NCBI GenBank assembly: GCA_036557885.1
Contig: DATBGS010000084.1
Span: forward strand, 17,855-81,854
DNA length: 64,000 nt
Reading direction: 5' to 3'
Source: DATBGS01 sp036557885
Lineage (GTDB): Bacteria > Chloroflexota > Ktedonobacteria > Ktedonobacterales > DATBGS01
Position 1 is the first letter of the stretch; each line of letters opens with the position of its first letter. A program made the position numbers and the translations under genes. This document shows positions 52,356 through 62,788 of this stretch, in pieces. The notes beneath the pieces were generated by a model, which saw nothing but the letters and a program-made list of their open reading frames with translations, did not search any database and was not told the DNA's origin.

Positions 52356-54653
52356 TCAACCAACAGGTAAGGGATTGCTGGCAAACCAGACTTGCATATC
52401 CAGCGGCGCCTGGCCTTCAGCCGGGCGTCGTCGTATATACGAGCCATCCGGCTGGAGTTCGCGCGCATTGGCCGTATCCCTGAGCAGCCCTTCCAGCACC
52501 TTATCGCGCAGCATTTCGCGCAGGCGCGGCTGCTCAATGGGGAAGAGCGCCTCCACGCGACGATCCAGGTTGCGTTCCATCAGATCGGCGCTGCCCAGAT
52601 ACAGTTGCTCCTCGCGTTTCAGGCCGCTTCCATTGGCAAAATAATACATGCGGCTGTGTTCCAGAAAGCGCCCCACCAGACTGATCACGCGAATATGCTC
52701 GCTCACACCCGGCACCCCTGGCCGCAAGCAGCAAATCCCGCGCACAATCAAATCCACGCGCACGCCCGCGCGCGAAGCGCGATACAACGCCTGAATCATC
52801 TCCGGGTCCACCAGCGCGTTGACTTTGAAGATCAAACGCCCCGGCGCGCCCGCCTGATGGCGCTCCATCACCTGCTCAATTCGCTCCAGAATGTCCCGCC
52901 GCAGCGACAACGGCGCCACCAACAGCTTGCGGTATTCTGTCTGGCGCGAATAGCCGGTCAGCGCGTTAAAGAGTTCCGTCACATCCTCGCCAAAATCTGG
53001 ATTGCAGGTCAGCAGACAAAAATCCTCATAGACCCGCGCGGTAGAGGCATTGTAGTTGCCGGTGCCCAGATGCACATAGCGGCGCAACCCGTCGCGCTCG
53101 CGGCGCACCACCAGCGCCAGCTTCGCGTGTGTCTTCAGCCCCACCAGGCCATAAATCACATGCACCCCGGCTTCTTCCAGCGCCCGCGCCCACTCGATAT
53201 TGTTTTCCTCATCAAAGCGCGCCTTGAGTTCCACCAGCACCGCCACCTGCTTGCCGCGCTCAATCGCCTCCAGCAGCGCCCGCACCACTGGCGAATCGCT
53301 GCCCACCCGATAGAGCGTTTGCTTGATTGCCAGCACCTGCGGGTCACGCGCAGCAGACTGGATAAACTCGGCCACCGCGCTAAACGAGTCGTAGGGATGA
53401 TGCAGCAGCAGGTCTTCCTGGGCAATCGCCGCAAACGGATCGCGGCCAGGAGCAAGCTCGCTCACCAGACGCGGTACCAGCGGCGGGTCTTTCAGCGTCG
53501 GGCGCTCCAGCCGATGCAAGTCCATCAGATCGCCCAGACCCAATGGTCCGGCCACCACGACCATATCTTCCGCGTTGAGTTCCAGGTAATCAAGCAAGAG
53601 CGAGCGAATGGGGCCAGGCATGCTGGTATCCACACAGATTTGCACCGCTGCCCCAAAGCGGCGCTCGCGCAAGCCATGCTCAATCACTTCCAGCAGATCG
53701 GAGACTTCATCTTCTCGAATCTCGATCTCGGCATCGCGCAGCACCCGGAACGGAAACGCCTGCACAATCTCCATCCCCCGAAAGAGTGTCTCCAGGTGCG
53801 CCGCTACGACCTGCTCTAGCCAGACAAACACCAGCCGCTCCTGCTGAACCGGGCCGACAGGAATTGGCGGAGTAGAGGCATCTGAGGCAGCTTCTGCTGC
53901 TTCGGCTTCGGCCAGCGCCACCGACAGCGCACCGGAGAGACGATCTTCCTTCTTTGGTTCTTCGTCGGCTTCCTCCAGCGCGGGCGGAACAGGCACAAAA
54001 CGTGGCAGCATCGGGGGAATCTTAATGCGCGCAAAACGTTCGCGTCCCTGCTGGCTGCGCAAGACCACCGCCAGATTCAGGCTGCGATTAGAGATATGGG
54101 GGAAGGGGTGCCCAGGGTCCACTGCCAGCGGCGTGAGGATAGGAAAAACCTCTTGATCGAAATAGGCTGAGGCTGTTTCACGCTGGGCGTCATCTAACTC
54201 CTCATAATTTAAGATGCGAATCCCCTGCCGCGCTAACTCCGGCAGCAGCGTTTCCAGCAAGATGCGCCGCTGCTCGGCAATCATCGGCACCAGACGCTGG
54301 CGGATGGCCGAAAGCTGGGCGCCTGGCGTCATACCATCGGGGGAACGGTCAGCCACCTGTGCCGCCTGCTGTTCGCGCAGCGCCGCCACCCGCAGCATAA
54401 AAAACTCATCTATATTGGTTTCAAAAATCGCCAGAAATTTTAGCCGCTCCAGCAAGGGATGGCGCGGGTTCTGCGCCTCTTCCAGCACGCGCCGATTAAA
54501 CTCCAGCAGACTTAATTCACGATTGATGAGTAATTCCGGGCGCTCCAGGTCTTCATCGGTGAGATAATTCTCTAAAGCTGCTTCTTTTGGCAAGGCTTCA
54601 TCTTCCGATGAAGCCGCGTGCGACGATAGTGGTGTTGTACGTTTGACGCTCAT
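52356..54653 (-). CDS. ppk: Polyphosphate kinase 1
   Basis: The 765-residue enzyme reversibly makes inorganic polyphosphate from ATP. Motifs are LINRELSLLEFNRRVL and FLAIFETNIDEFFMLR near the N-terminus, HHPYDSFSAV, TLYRVGSDSPVV, YGLVGLKTHAKLALVVRRE with the phosphorylated His, HLGTGNYN and RFLEHSRMYYF with the second His. A linker of about 35 residues rich in Ala/Glu (near 230-265) is an insertion relative to relatives. ATG 54653 was taken with GGGAATG upstream; the frame extends to 54722 without family residues. No ppx gene is adjacent. Confidence 0.95.
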   Translation of the reverse strand: MSVKRTTPLSSHAASSEDEALPKEAALENYLTDEDLERPELLINRELSLLEFNRRVLEEAQNPRHPLLERLKFLAIFETNIDEFFMLRVAALREQQAAQVADRSPDGMTPGAQLSAIRQRLVPMIAEQRRILLETLLPELARQGIRILNYEELDDAQRETASAYFDQEVFPILTPLAVDPGHPFPHISNRSLNLAVVLRSQQGRERFARIKIPPMLPRFVPVPPALEEADEEPKKEDRLSGALSVALAEAEAAEAASDASTPPIPVGPVQQERLVFVWLEQVVAAHLETLFRGMEIVQAFPFRVLRDAEIEIREDEVSDLLEVIEHGLRERRFGAAVQICVDTSMPGPIRSLLLDYLELNAEDMVVVAGPLGLGDLMDLHRLERPTLKDPPLVPRLVSELAPGRDPFAAIAQEDLLLHHPYDSFSAVAEFIQSAARDPQVLAIKQTLYRVGSDSPVVRALLEAIERGKQVAVLVELKARFDEENNIEWARALEEAGVHVIYGLVGLKTHAKLALVVRRERDGLRRYVHLGTGNYNASTARVYEDFCLLTCNPDFGEDVTELFNALTGYSRQTEYRKLLVAPLSLRRDILERIEQVMERHQAGAPGRLIFKVNALVDPEMIQALYRASRAGVRVDLIVRGICCLRPGVPGVSEHIRVISLVGRFLEHSRMYYFANGSGLKREEQLYLGSADLMERNLDRRVEALFPIEQPRLREMLRDKVLEGLLRDTANARELQPDGSYIRRRPAEGQAPLDMQVWFASNPLPVG

Positions 54654-54814
54654 AGCATTCCCGTTCCACTTCTGGCCCAGACAATCTTGAAGAATAAATA
54701 CATCATTGCACTTTTCGTACACATTATATCGCCTCTGCTCTGCACAGGAAAGAGAGCAGACATTTCACCAGGCCAGGTTTGATGAGAGCACAGATTCCAA
54801 CACCTGGCAACGAC

Positions 54815-54853
54815 GAGAGGCCAGGCTGCCCTTGACAGGGAGCCTGGCCTCTC
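54815..54853 (-). terminator. Terminator of the DUF5671-like gene
   Basis: A 13-bp perfect stem (GAGAGGCCAGGCT and complement) with a 13-nt loop lies 22 bp after the minus-strand stop. A longer T-tract is not evident. Confidence 0.65.
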
Positions 54854-54874
54854 GCCAGAGGAACGCTTGGGGAA

Positions 54875-56512
54875 TTACAGCATCGGCAGCGAACGAATAC
54901 GGGTTGCCGCCGTTGCAGGCTCAAGCGCACCAGCCGCCACCTCGCTCAAAATGCTTTCCAGCGTCTCGTTGGCACCGTTGGGCGCTGGGGCTGCGGTTAT
55001 CTCAGGCGCCACTGCCTCCAACTCCCCTGGTGCTGGCGCAGGCTGCGTGGCAGCCTGGCGCGCGTGAAGCACGCGCAGGTCAGCGCGCAGTTGCCACAGA
55101 TGGTAGAGGGCCGTTGCTCCGACGACCACCACCGCTACCAGCGCCTGGCGTGCCGACAGATCGTCACTTTGCCCAATGCCCAGATAGACAGCCAGGAATT
55201 GGTAGATTGCCGTAACTGCCAGGCCAACCGCTGCAATTGCGGTGCCTGCCAGCAGCACCAGCACATAGGCACGCCGTGGAATCACGGGGCCACCCCGCGC
55301 CGGGTCGGAAATGCGCCGCAGCAGCACCCAGAACGGAATATAGCCCAGGCCCGCCACCAGCAGCGCCCACGCCACCGCCCAGCCCTCTGGACTGGGGGGA
55401 GAGCCGCCCGGCAGAAGCTGCTCCACCAGTCCACTGAGCAGCATTGCCAGACCAGCCAGGAACAGCCCCGCGCTCAACCCAGCCGGAACCGCCAGCAAGC
55501 CTTGTTCGCTGGCCTGCCTGGACGCCGGGGAAGCCGCGCTCACCCGGCGAATCCAGAAAAAGTAGGGCAGAGCAATCAGAGCACCCGTCACAAGCTCACC
55601 AATAAACGGCAGGCCATCTCTTTGCGCAACCTGCCAGGTGTCGCCAACACCCAGCGCGCTTTCTACCACTGTCTGCACCAGCGACTCTATCCCAACCAGC
55701 AGCCAGCCAACGCCATAGGCGTAGATCACAAAGCGCAAAATCCAACGCAGCACTGAGTGCTGATCCCAGAAGCCCAGCCATACATACAAGCCCCAGGCTG
55801 CAATGGCAAACAGGGCATCCAATGCCGGTCCCAGGATTACCGGCGTCTCGCACAGGCCGAAGCTTCCTATGCTGCTGCAATCCACCGCCAACACGCCGCT
55901 CTGCACCAGCACATATTGCACAACTTCAGTGAGCGCATAGAAGACAAAGGCGCTGGCAAGAATCAGCAAAATGCCCTGGAGGGCATTTTCATGAATCTGG
56001 CGCATCAGGTTGGCCGCGCGCCCCACCGGCTGCGCCTGGCGTCGTTCCCACTCCATATACAAGAACACCAGCGTAAACACGACAGACCAGGCCAGAGAAT
56101 CAGCATTATTGAAGCAGCATGAATTGGTTTCACCCACTCTGCCCAGGACAGAAAGGGCATTGGAAACCGCAATCAGCGCGGTGGCCGCCATCAAGATATT
56201 CACAAAGAAATGACGGGTTCCGCCCCCAAGCGCCCCAGGATCGGAGCGCGCATCTCGGCGAATCAGCCAGTAATGGACCCCGCCAAAGCCTAGCCCGATG
56301 ACCAGCAAGACGATGACAAAGAAGAGCGCGTCTTGTTTGATGATGGCAGAATCAGGTGTAGGAGATACTATGCCAAATTCTGCTGGGTAATTTGGTCCCA
56401 AACCCGCCAGTTGAAACAGGTCTTCAAGCAGATTCCTTGTCACAACGGCAGTAAAGAGCAGCGCAAACGACGCTGCGGTGTACAGATAAATGCGTTTGAA
56501 TGTCTGAACCAT
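54875..56512 (-). CDS. Polytopic membrane protein, DUF5671-like
   Basis: The 545-residue protein has at least 12 hydrophobic segments arranged in three or four similar blocks. Each block contains a pattern of paired helices with a Trp/Arg end such as GFGGVHYWLIRRD or LIALPYFFWIRRVS or LGYIPFWVLLRRIS, which matches the DUF5671 type of repeat. The last 75 residues are polar with Pro/Ala-rich linkers and a short helix. GGGGAG lies before the ATG. Function unknown. Confidence 0.7.
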   Translation of the reverse strand: MVQTFKRIYLYTAASFALLFTAVVTRNLLEDLFQLAGLGPNYPAEFGIVSPTPDSAIIKQDALFFVIVLLVIGLGFGGVHYWLIRRDARSDPGALGGGTRHFFVNILMAATALIAVSNALSVLGRVGETNSCCFNNADSLAWSVVFTLVFLYMEWERRQAQPVGRAANLMRQIHENALQGILLILASAFVFYALTEVVQYVLVQSGVLAVDCSSIGSFGLCETPVILGPALDALFAIAAWGLYVWLGFWDQHSVLRWILRFVIYAYGVGWLLVGIESLVQTVVESALGVGDTWQVAQRDGLPFIGELVTGALIALPYFFWIRRVSAASPASRQASEQGLLAVPAGLSAGLFLAGLAMLLSGLVEQLLPGGSPPSPEGWAVAWALLVAGLGYIPFWVLLRRISDPARGGPVIPRRAYVLVLLAGTAIAAVGLAVTAIYQFLAVYLGIGQSDDLSARQALVAVVVVGATALYHLWQLRADLRVLHARQAATQPAPAPGELEAVAPEITAAPAPNGANETLESILSEVAAGALEPATAATRIRSLPML

Positions 56513-56718
56513 AGGTTCTCCCCTTCCAAATCAGCGCACGAGTAAGGATAAGTGCGATAGCTCTCTGCCAAAAACTTCGTCCCCCTTCGCCCACTTCACC
56601 ATCCACTAGTGCTATTGTACCTGCTCTTGCCGCCTGGCACATCCGATAAATGACGTAGTTTCGCATCAAGATTACGTATATGTACAGACGTGCCGCCGCT
56701 GGAAAAGGTGGCATCCCC

Positions 56719-56747
56719 TTGAGAAAACGCTCGCTATCGTGTATACT
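56719..56747 (+). promoter_or_regulatory. Promoter of the third MFS gene, probably leaderless
   Basis: A -35 TTGAGA (56719-56724) and a -10 TATACT (56742-56747) are 17 bp apart. The ATG at 56754 starts 6 nt after the -10, so the mRNA probably begins at the start codon. Confidence 0.7.
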
Positions 56748-56753
56748 GGCGTC

Positions 56754-58118
56754 ATGCCTTACGTAAACGAGAACGTTGCACCCACAGGACCAGGCGAAGA
56801 ATCCATCAGCGACCTCGCGCCCCCGCTCTCTCTCGCTCAACCCGAAAATACACGCCGCCTGAGTTCGAGCCAGGCATTGACTCGCTTTGTGGCGGCTGGC
56901 CCCTGGCAAGCGCTCAATTATCGTGATTTTCGCCTGCTCTGGTCCGGGCAGCTTGTCTCCTCAGCAGGCACGCAGATGCGCATGGTAGCGGTTGCCTGGC
57001 AGGTGTATTTACTCAGTGGCTCGGCGTTTCAGGTGGGCGCGTTGGGGCTATTTCAGGCCATCCCCACGATGGCTTTCTCGCTTGTAGGCGGCGTCATTGC
57101 TGACGCGGTTGATCGGCGCAAGCTGCTGCTGTTTACACAGATCATGCTGGCGTTGTGTTCCGCAGCGCTGGCGCTCCTGACGGCTTTTCATCTCATCAAC
57201 ATCCCGCTGATCTACGCCATTGCCTTCATCTCCTCAGCGGTTGGGGCATTTGACTTCCCGACCAGGCAGGCTCTGATCTCAAAAATAGTGCCCAATGAGC
57301 AGTTAACCAATGCCTACTCGCTCAACATGCTCATGTTTAACCTGGCAACGATTGTCGGGCCAACGCTTGGCGGGTTTGCCATTGCCGGGCTGGGCGTCGC
57401 TGGCGCCTACTGGTTTGATGTCGCCTCGTTCCTGTGCGTCGTGATTGCTTTGATCATGATGCGCGTGGATGGGCGCCCAGGTGAGCAGCGTACCGCACCT
57501 GGGCTGGCCTCATTGCTGGAAGGCTTCAGCTTCCTACGCAGCCACCCGGTGATTCTCGCGGTGATGCTGCTGGACTTCTTTGCGATGTTCCTGGGCACCA
57601 CACGCAGCCTCCTCCCGGTCTATGCCGCGCGCATTTATGCGGTTGGGCCAGAGGGCCTGGGATTCTTACAGGCGGCCTTCTCGGTTGGCGCAGTGCTGGC
57701 TGCGTTCTTCTCCGGCCCCATTGCCCGCATCCGGCGCCAGGGCCTGGGCATCGCGCTCGCCATTGCCGCCTATGGGCTGTGCATTCTGCTCTTTGGCCTC
57801 TTCTCCTGGTCGTTTGCGCTGGGCCTGCTTTTCCTGGCCGCTTCTGGCGTGGCTGATATGGTCAGCACCGTGCTGCGCAGCGCGGTGGTGCAGCTTGGCA
57901 CCCCAGACGAGTTCCGGGGGCGGGTAAGCTCGGCGGCTGCCGTCTTTTCCATCGGTGGGCCAATGCTCGGTCAGTTTGAGGCTGGCAGTATGGCAGCGCT
58001 GACCAGCGCACCGCTGGCGGCTTCTATTGGCGGGATGGCGGTGATTGGCATCACGGGTTTGATCCTCATCCTGATACCCTCTATCCGCTTCTTCCGGCCT
58101 ATTGCCAAGCCTGTGTAA
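56754..58118 (+). CDS. MFS transporter (MFS_3/enterobactin exporter-like)
   Basis: The protein has 454 residues. An N-terminal polar stretch of about 45 residues precedes NYRDFRLLWSGQLVSSAGTQM, the start of the transporter. Twelve membrane segments follow, with GGVIADAVDRRKLLLFTQIMLA as the loop 2-3 motif. Further family stretches are FDFPTRQALISKIVPNEQLTNAYSL and PDEFRGRVSSAAAVFSIGGPMLG. No ribosome-binding site is found; translation is likely leaderless from ATG 56754. A GTG at 56739 lies upstream of the expected transcript start. Substrate unknown. Confidence 0.85.
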   Translation: MPYVNENVAPTGPGEESISDLAPPLSLAQPENTRRLSSSQALTRFVAAGPWQALNYRDFRLLWSGQLVSSAGTQMRMVAVAWQVYLLSGSAFQVGALGLFQAIPTMAFSLVGGVIADAVDRRKLLLFTQIMLALCSAALALLTAFHLINIPLIYAIAFISSAVGAFDFPTRQALISKIVPNEQLTNAYSLNMLMFNLATIVGPTLGGFAIAGLGVAGAYWFDVASFLCVVIALIMMRVDGRPGEQRTAPGLASLLEGFSFLRSHPVILAVMLLDFFAMFLGTTRSLLPVYAARIYAVGPEGLGFLQAAFSVGAVLAAFFSGPIARIRRQGLGIALAIAAYGLCILLFGLFSWSFALGLLFLAASGVADMVSTVLRSAVVQLGTPDEFRGRVSSAAAVFSIGGPMLGQFEAGSMAALTSAPLAASIGGMAVIGITGLILILIPSIRFFRPIAKPV

Positions 58119-58174
58119 TCTGCCATCAAGCCACACAGCGCCTTAGAACCGCTCACAGGAAAGAGGCCAGGAAG

Positions 58175-58195
58175 CCCCGCGCTTTTAAGCCGGGG
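58175..58195. repeat. Left hairpin of the third TnpB element
   Basis: CCCCG..GCTT-TT-AAGC-CGGGG forms a stem with one unpaired base, followed by AGGAATGG. It resembles the right-end hairpin at 60121-60141. The stop codon of the HTH gene (58185-58187) lies in it. Confidence 0.6.
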
Positions 58196-58430
58196 AGGAA
58201 TGGCCTCCGTCTCTCGACTTTTTTGGTTGACCGGCAGGCGGTCCTGGCTTGCGGGGCGTTGCCAGAAAACGCTTCAGATCCTCGACATCAATGACCCAGG
58301 TGTTCCCGATTTTGCGTCCCTTGAGACGCCCGACCTTGAGATACTGCGAAAGAACGGTGTTTTGCAAATCCAGCGCAGGAAACGCCTCCCTCGCCTCTTT
58401 GATCGTCAGTTCTTTCCGTTCTTCAGCCAT
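58185..58430 (-). CDS. Small helix-turn-helix (excisionase-like) protein
   Basis: The 81-residue protein has a winged-HTH of the MerR/excisionase type. The first helix is TIKEAREAFPAL, the second LQNTVLSQYLKVG, and the wing RLKGRKIGNTWVIDVEDLKRFL. The last 25 residues are Pro/Lys/Ser-rich and come partly from the left hairpin. GAGGAGCG lies before the ATG. It is divergent from tnpB and likely regulates both through the inverted repeats at 58466-58531. A role in element excision or in restraining TnpB is inferred from position. Confidence 0.7.
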   Translation of the reverse strand: MAEERKELTIKEAREAFPALDLQNTVLSQYLKVGRLKGRKIGNTWVIDVEDLKRFLATPRKPGPPAGQPKKSRDGGHSSPA

Positions 58431-58465
58431 TTTTTACGCTCCTCTTTGGAGTTCTCTCCTCGAAT

Positions 58466-58531
58466 CAATTATAGCACATGAAATCAGTATGCAAAATGAC
58501 TTGCAGTTACCGAAAACATATGCTATAATTG
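58466..58531. promoter_or_regulatory. Symmetric divergent promoter region with two inverted 15-bp repeats
   Basis: CAATTATAGCACATG (58466-58480) and CATATGCTATAATTG (58517-58531) are inverted copies with one difference and a 36-bp spacer. Each contains a TATAAT -10 with a TGC extension, one for each gene. The plus-strand promoter has -35 TTGCAG (58501-58506), 17 bp from its -10 (58524-58529). This layout lets one protein cover both promoters, and the adjacent HTH protein is the obvious candidate. Confidence 0.7.
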
Positions 58532-58536
58532 TGGGT

Positions 58537-60168
58537 GTGAAGAAGCGCAAGACACAAGACGACGAAAAGCCCAAAAGAACATCTACGTTCCTGCTGGAAC
58601 TACCGCTCTCGGTGAAAGATGGGCAGGCGAAGCAGTTGCGTGGGCATTTTGAAGCGGCCCGTCATCTGTACAACGCACTCTTGTGTGAAGCCATGAAACG
58701 CTTGCGGCGTATGCGTGCAAGTGAGGGATGGCAACAGGCACTTCTGATTCCCCGTTCAGAGAAACAGGCGCGCAAAGAGATCTTTACCGCGCTTCGCAAG
58801 GCACACGGTTTCAGCGAATATGCTTTGCATCTCTTTGCAACGGGCGCCAACACGACCTGGATTGCTGACCACCTGGATGCCAATACCGCCCAGACCCTTG
58901 CCACGCGCGCTTATCGCGCTGTGAATCGTGTGTGTGTCGGCCAGGCGAAGCGGGTGCGTTTTCGGAGCAAGGGACGTGGATTAGATAGTCTCGAAGGCAA
59001 AACAAACAAGAGCGGCATTCGCTTCTGTATGCAGCAGCCCAAAGAAGGGAATCAGGGATGGTTAGTGTGGGGGCAGGAGCAGTATCGTGCCCTGATTGAG
59101 TGGCATGATCCTGTCGTACAACATGGGTTGAAGCATCGCATCAAATATGTTCGTCTGCTCCGACGCAAAGCCTCCAGTCTACGTGCTCAAGGGGCAGAGA
59201 GAGACGGCTATCGCTACTACGCGCAATTGGCCTTAGAAGGTGTCCCCTATCAAAAGCCCAAGCACACAGTGGGCAAAGAAACGGTGGGATTGGATATTGG
59301 CCCTTCAACTCTTGCTATTGTGCCCAAGCAGGGCATGGCCCGCCTGGAAACCTTCTGTGCTGAACTTGCCCCCAACGTCAAAGTCAAGAGACGGTTGCAG
59401 CGCAAGATGGACCGGCAACGCCGCGCCAATAACCCGCAGAACTATGAGGAGAAGGGCCAATGTAAGAAGGGTCGTCTGACCTGGCATGACAGCCAGGGAT
59501 ATAAGGCGACACGACGGCGCGTGGCGAATCAAGAACGCAAACTGGCTGCCTATCGCAAGAGCTTGCATGGGAAGTTGGTGCATGAAGTGGTAGCGGTGGG
59601 GAACACGATCAACACAGAAAAACTCAGCTATAAAGCGTGGCAAAAACAGTACGGCAAGAGCATAGGGCTTCGTGCACCAGGAATGTTTCTAGCATGGTTA
59701 GAACGCACCGTTGCAAGCACGGGCGGCATCCTCCATGAAGTCCCTACCCGCTCAACCAAACTGTCACAATTGTGTCATGGCTGTGGTGCCCTAGTGAAAA
59801 AGCCATTGTCTCTTCGTTGGCACGAATGCCCATGCGGTATCGGGCCGGTGCAGCGGGATTTGTACTCTGCGGCATTGGCGGCTTTTCTTGATCTGAAGAC
59901 TCTACGCCCCTCTATTGCCCAGTCTGACTGGGAACGTTTGGAGACGAGCGTGCGGGCAGCAATAGAGGTACAGGTTCAACGCGCGAATGAGGGGCAGGTC
60001 TTGCCCCGAAGCATGGGTATTCCCCGTGCCGGAGCGCGTCTGCCCCAAAGTCTTGGGAACCTCCCGCAAGAGCCAGCTACCCTTTGGGAGTGGTTGGAAG
60101 AACGGGAGCGCCACCAAGAACCCCTTGGCTTTAGCCAGGGGAGTCTCAGAAAACGTGCTTGTGTATAG
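58537..60168 (+). CDS. tnpB: TnpB-family RNA-guided endonuclease, long form
   Basis: The protein has 543 residues, longer than the usual 370-420. The RuvC residues are Asp in VGLDIGPSTLAIV, Glu in INTEKLSYKAWQ and Asp in VQRDLYSAAL. The zinc ribbon is LCHGCG...ECPCG. The N-terminal domain is about 230 residues, and an insert of about 70 residues rich in Arg/Lys lies between RuvC I and II. The GTG at 58537 starts 7 nt after the -10 TATAAT, so translation is probably leaderless; GTG 58531 is also in frame. The last 16 residues are encoded by and beyond the right-end hairpin, so the natural C-terminus may have been replaced. Confidence 0.85.
   Translation: MKKRKTQDDEKPKRTSTFLLELPLSVKDGQAKQLRGHFEAARHLYNALLCEAMKRLRRMRASEGWQQALLIPRSEKQARKEIFTALRKAHGFSEYALHLFATGANTTWIADHLDANTAQTLATRAYRAVNRVCVGQAKRVRFRSKGRGLDSLEGKTNKSGIRFCMQQPKEGNQGWLVWGQEQYRALIEWHDPVVQHGLKHRIKYVRLLRRKASSLRAQGAERDGYRYYAQLALEGVPYQKPKHTVGKETVGLDIGPSTLAIVPKQGMARLETFCAELAPNVKVKRRLQRKMDRQRRANNPQNYEEKGQCKKGRLTWHDSQGYKATRRRVANQERKLAAYRKSLHGKLVHEVVAVGNTINTEKLSYKAWQKQYGKSIGLRAPGMFLAWLERTVASTGGILHEVPTRSTKLSQLCHGCGALVKKPLSLRWHECPCGIGPVQRDLYSAALAAFLDLKTLRPSIAQSDWERLETSVRAAIEVQVQRANEGQVLPRSMGIPRAGARLPQSLGNLPQEPATLWEWLEERERHQEPLGFSQGSLRKRACV
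60121..60141. repeat. Right-end hairpin of the third TnpB element
   Basis: CCCCTTGGC-TTTA-GCCAGGGG is a stem with one bulge, followed by AGTCTCAG. It lies inside the tnpB frame. Confidence 0.65.
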
Positions 60169-60227
60169 GGCGTGTCGCTTGTAGCCCCGGCGACCTGCCG
60201 GTGCAGCGTTCCCCGGCACGGCAGGCA

Positions 60228-60250
60228 CCAGCTCCTGCGCTGGTTTTCTT
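60228..60250 (+). terminator. Terminator after the third TnpB element
   Basis: CCAGC/GCTGG with a 6-nt loop is followed by TTTTCTT. A larger GC-rich stem (CCTGCCGGTGC with a near complement, about 60193-60225) lies directly upstream and may be part of the same structure. Confidence 0.6.
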
Positions 60251-60258
60251 AGGCGCTC

Positions 60259-61488
60259 TTAGCAACTCACGGTGTAAGTCACCGTAGCGGGGCTGGCAGC
60301 ACTGTTATAGACAATGGTGATGCTACCCTGCGCGCCCTCTGCCAACGCCGTGACATTGATAAAGGCGACCCCATCCGCCTCCAGACTTCCCTGGGCCACA
60401 TCCAGCGCAATGCCTGGGTTCCCTCCCGAAAGACTGCTCGTGCGCGCCGTCCAGTGTAATAGCTGCGTGCTGGTATTGACCAGTTGCAGTGTTCCCGCGC
60501 CCGCGCCAGGGCAGGGCACCAGTAAGACGGGTGGATTCACCGTCAGTTGCGCCAGTCCAGTCGAAGCAGGCATGGTGGCTGTTGGCTGAGGAGCCAGCGT
60601 AGCAGTAGGAGGCATAGACAGGGTTGCTGTGGGAAAGGGCTGCGACGTCCAGGTCGGGTTGGGGGCAGAAGAAGCAGGAGGGGAAGTACGGGTCGGGGCG
60701 GGAGTAGCTGCGAATGGTTTCTGTTCTTGTGGAAGATGCGTGACCGCCAGATACCCTAAACTCATCAGCACCAGCAGCACCCCTCCCAGCGTCGCGCAAA
60801 TGGTGAGCGTCTCGCGCAATTCGCGCCGGGTGTGCTCACTCATCCGCCAACGCCTTCTTTTCGGCACCAGCAGGAAGGCGTCGGTAGTCTGGCGGCGCGG
60901 CGTCGCTCCTCCCACAGGCGAGAGCGGCGCGAACACTGGAGGCGCCCCGCTCCCATCCACTGGTACGAATTCCCCCTCCTCCGCTGCTGGCCGAGGCGAC
61001 TGAAGCACCGGGTGAGGGCCGCTCGCGTGGTACAAGGCCGTCATTACCGAGAGATAATCCTGCCACTCTGTGCGCAAAGCGTTAAATTGGATGCGCAGCA
61101 CCTCCACTTCGCTCAGCAGTTTTTGCTGCTCCGCCGAGGCACCGCTTCCATCACCCTGCGTAAGCGCCTGTATGTGCCTGAACGGTCCCGGCTCAGTCGT
61201 CGTCCCCAACAAAGCGCCAATCAGTCCTGCGACCTCTGTCTCTGCTGGCCCTTCGTCCCGGCCAAGCTCAGCCACCAGCCGATCAATCCCCATGCGCATA
61301 GCTTCAACACATGCATCCAGATCGCCTGCCGCTGCCTGGTCGGGCCAGGCGCCCTGCCACTCATAGGCAAACTGCGACGCCTCAGCCGAAAGCTGCCGGG
61401 CGCTCTCCAATAACTCGCGCTGAAGCGGCTTCGGTGAGGTGGCTGGCAGTGGTGCCGTTGTATGTGAGCTAATAAAACTGTCGGCCAT
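60259..61488 (-). CDS. Single-TM protein with a cytoplasmic helical part and an outside beta domain
   Basis: The 409-residue protein has a cytoplasmic N-terminal part with helical stretches (about 20-60 and 110-155), a Pro-rich linker and a basic patch KRRRWRMSEHTRRE before one membrane segment (about 232-252, TICATLGGVLLVLMSLGYLAV). A long Thr/Pro/Ala-rich linker follows, then a C-terminal domain of 95 residues ending in ITIVYNSAASPATVTYTVSC, which looks like an immunoglobulin-type beta sandwich (BACON-like). I know no function. AAGGG lies before the ATG. Confidence 0.65.
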   Translation of the reverse strand: MADSFISSHTTAPLPATSPKPLQRELLESARQLSAEASQFAYEWQGAWPDQAAAGDLDACVEAMRMGIDRLVAELGRDEGPAETEVAGLIGALLGTTTEPGPFRHIQALTQGDGSGASAEQQKLLSEVEVLRIQFNALRTEWQDYLSVMTALYHASGPHPVLQSPRPAAEEGEFVPVDGSGAPPVFAPLSPVGGATPRRQTTDAFLLVPKRRRWRMSEHTRRELRETLTICATLGGVLLVLMSLGYLAVTHLPQEQKPFAATPAPTRTSPPASSAPNPTWTSQPFPTATLSMPPTATLAPQPTATMPASTGLAQLTVNPPVLLVPCPGAGAGTLQLVNTSTQLLHWTARTSSLSGGNPGIALDVAQGSLEADGVAFINVTALAEGAQGSITIVYNSAASPATVTYTVSC

Positions 61489-61598
61489 GAAGCGCGTACC
61501 CTTGTTGTCTGGAATGCCTCAGTCAGGTGCCATCTCCGATGATCACGCCTGCTTGAAGCATCCTGGCAAGCATTACTGCCCTCACTTGCAAAAAGTAG

Positions 61599-62756
<1,158 letters not shown>

Positions 62757-62788
62757 CGGCTTGAGCGGCTTTCTCAAGGGGCAATCTC

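Larger units (their letters stand above)
58165..60150. mobile_element. TnpB element with divergent HTH gene (boundaries approximate)
   Basis: End hairpins at 58175-58195 and 60121-60141 enclose a small HTH gene (minus strand) and a long tnpB (plus strand) with a shared divergent promoter region. No tnpA is present. The HTH gene stops inside the left hairpin, and tnpB runs through the right hairpin, so both genes use bases of the ends. Confidence 0.6.

Noticed and set aside
52392..53819. 475-codon open frame opposite ppk
   Set aside because: The protein is His/Gln/Arg-rich without any motif, and ppk on the other strand is unmistakable.
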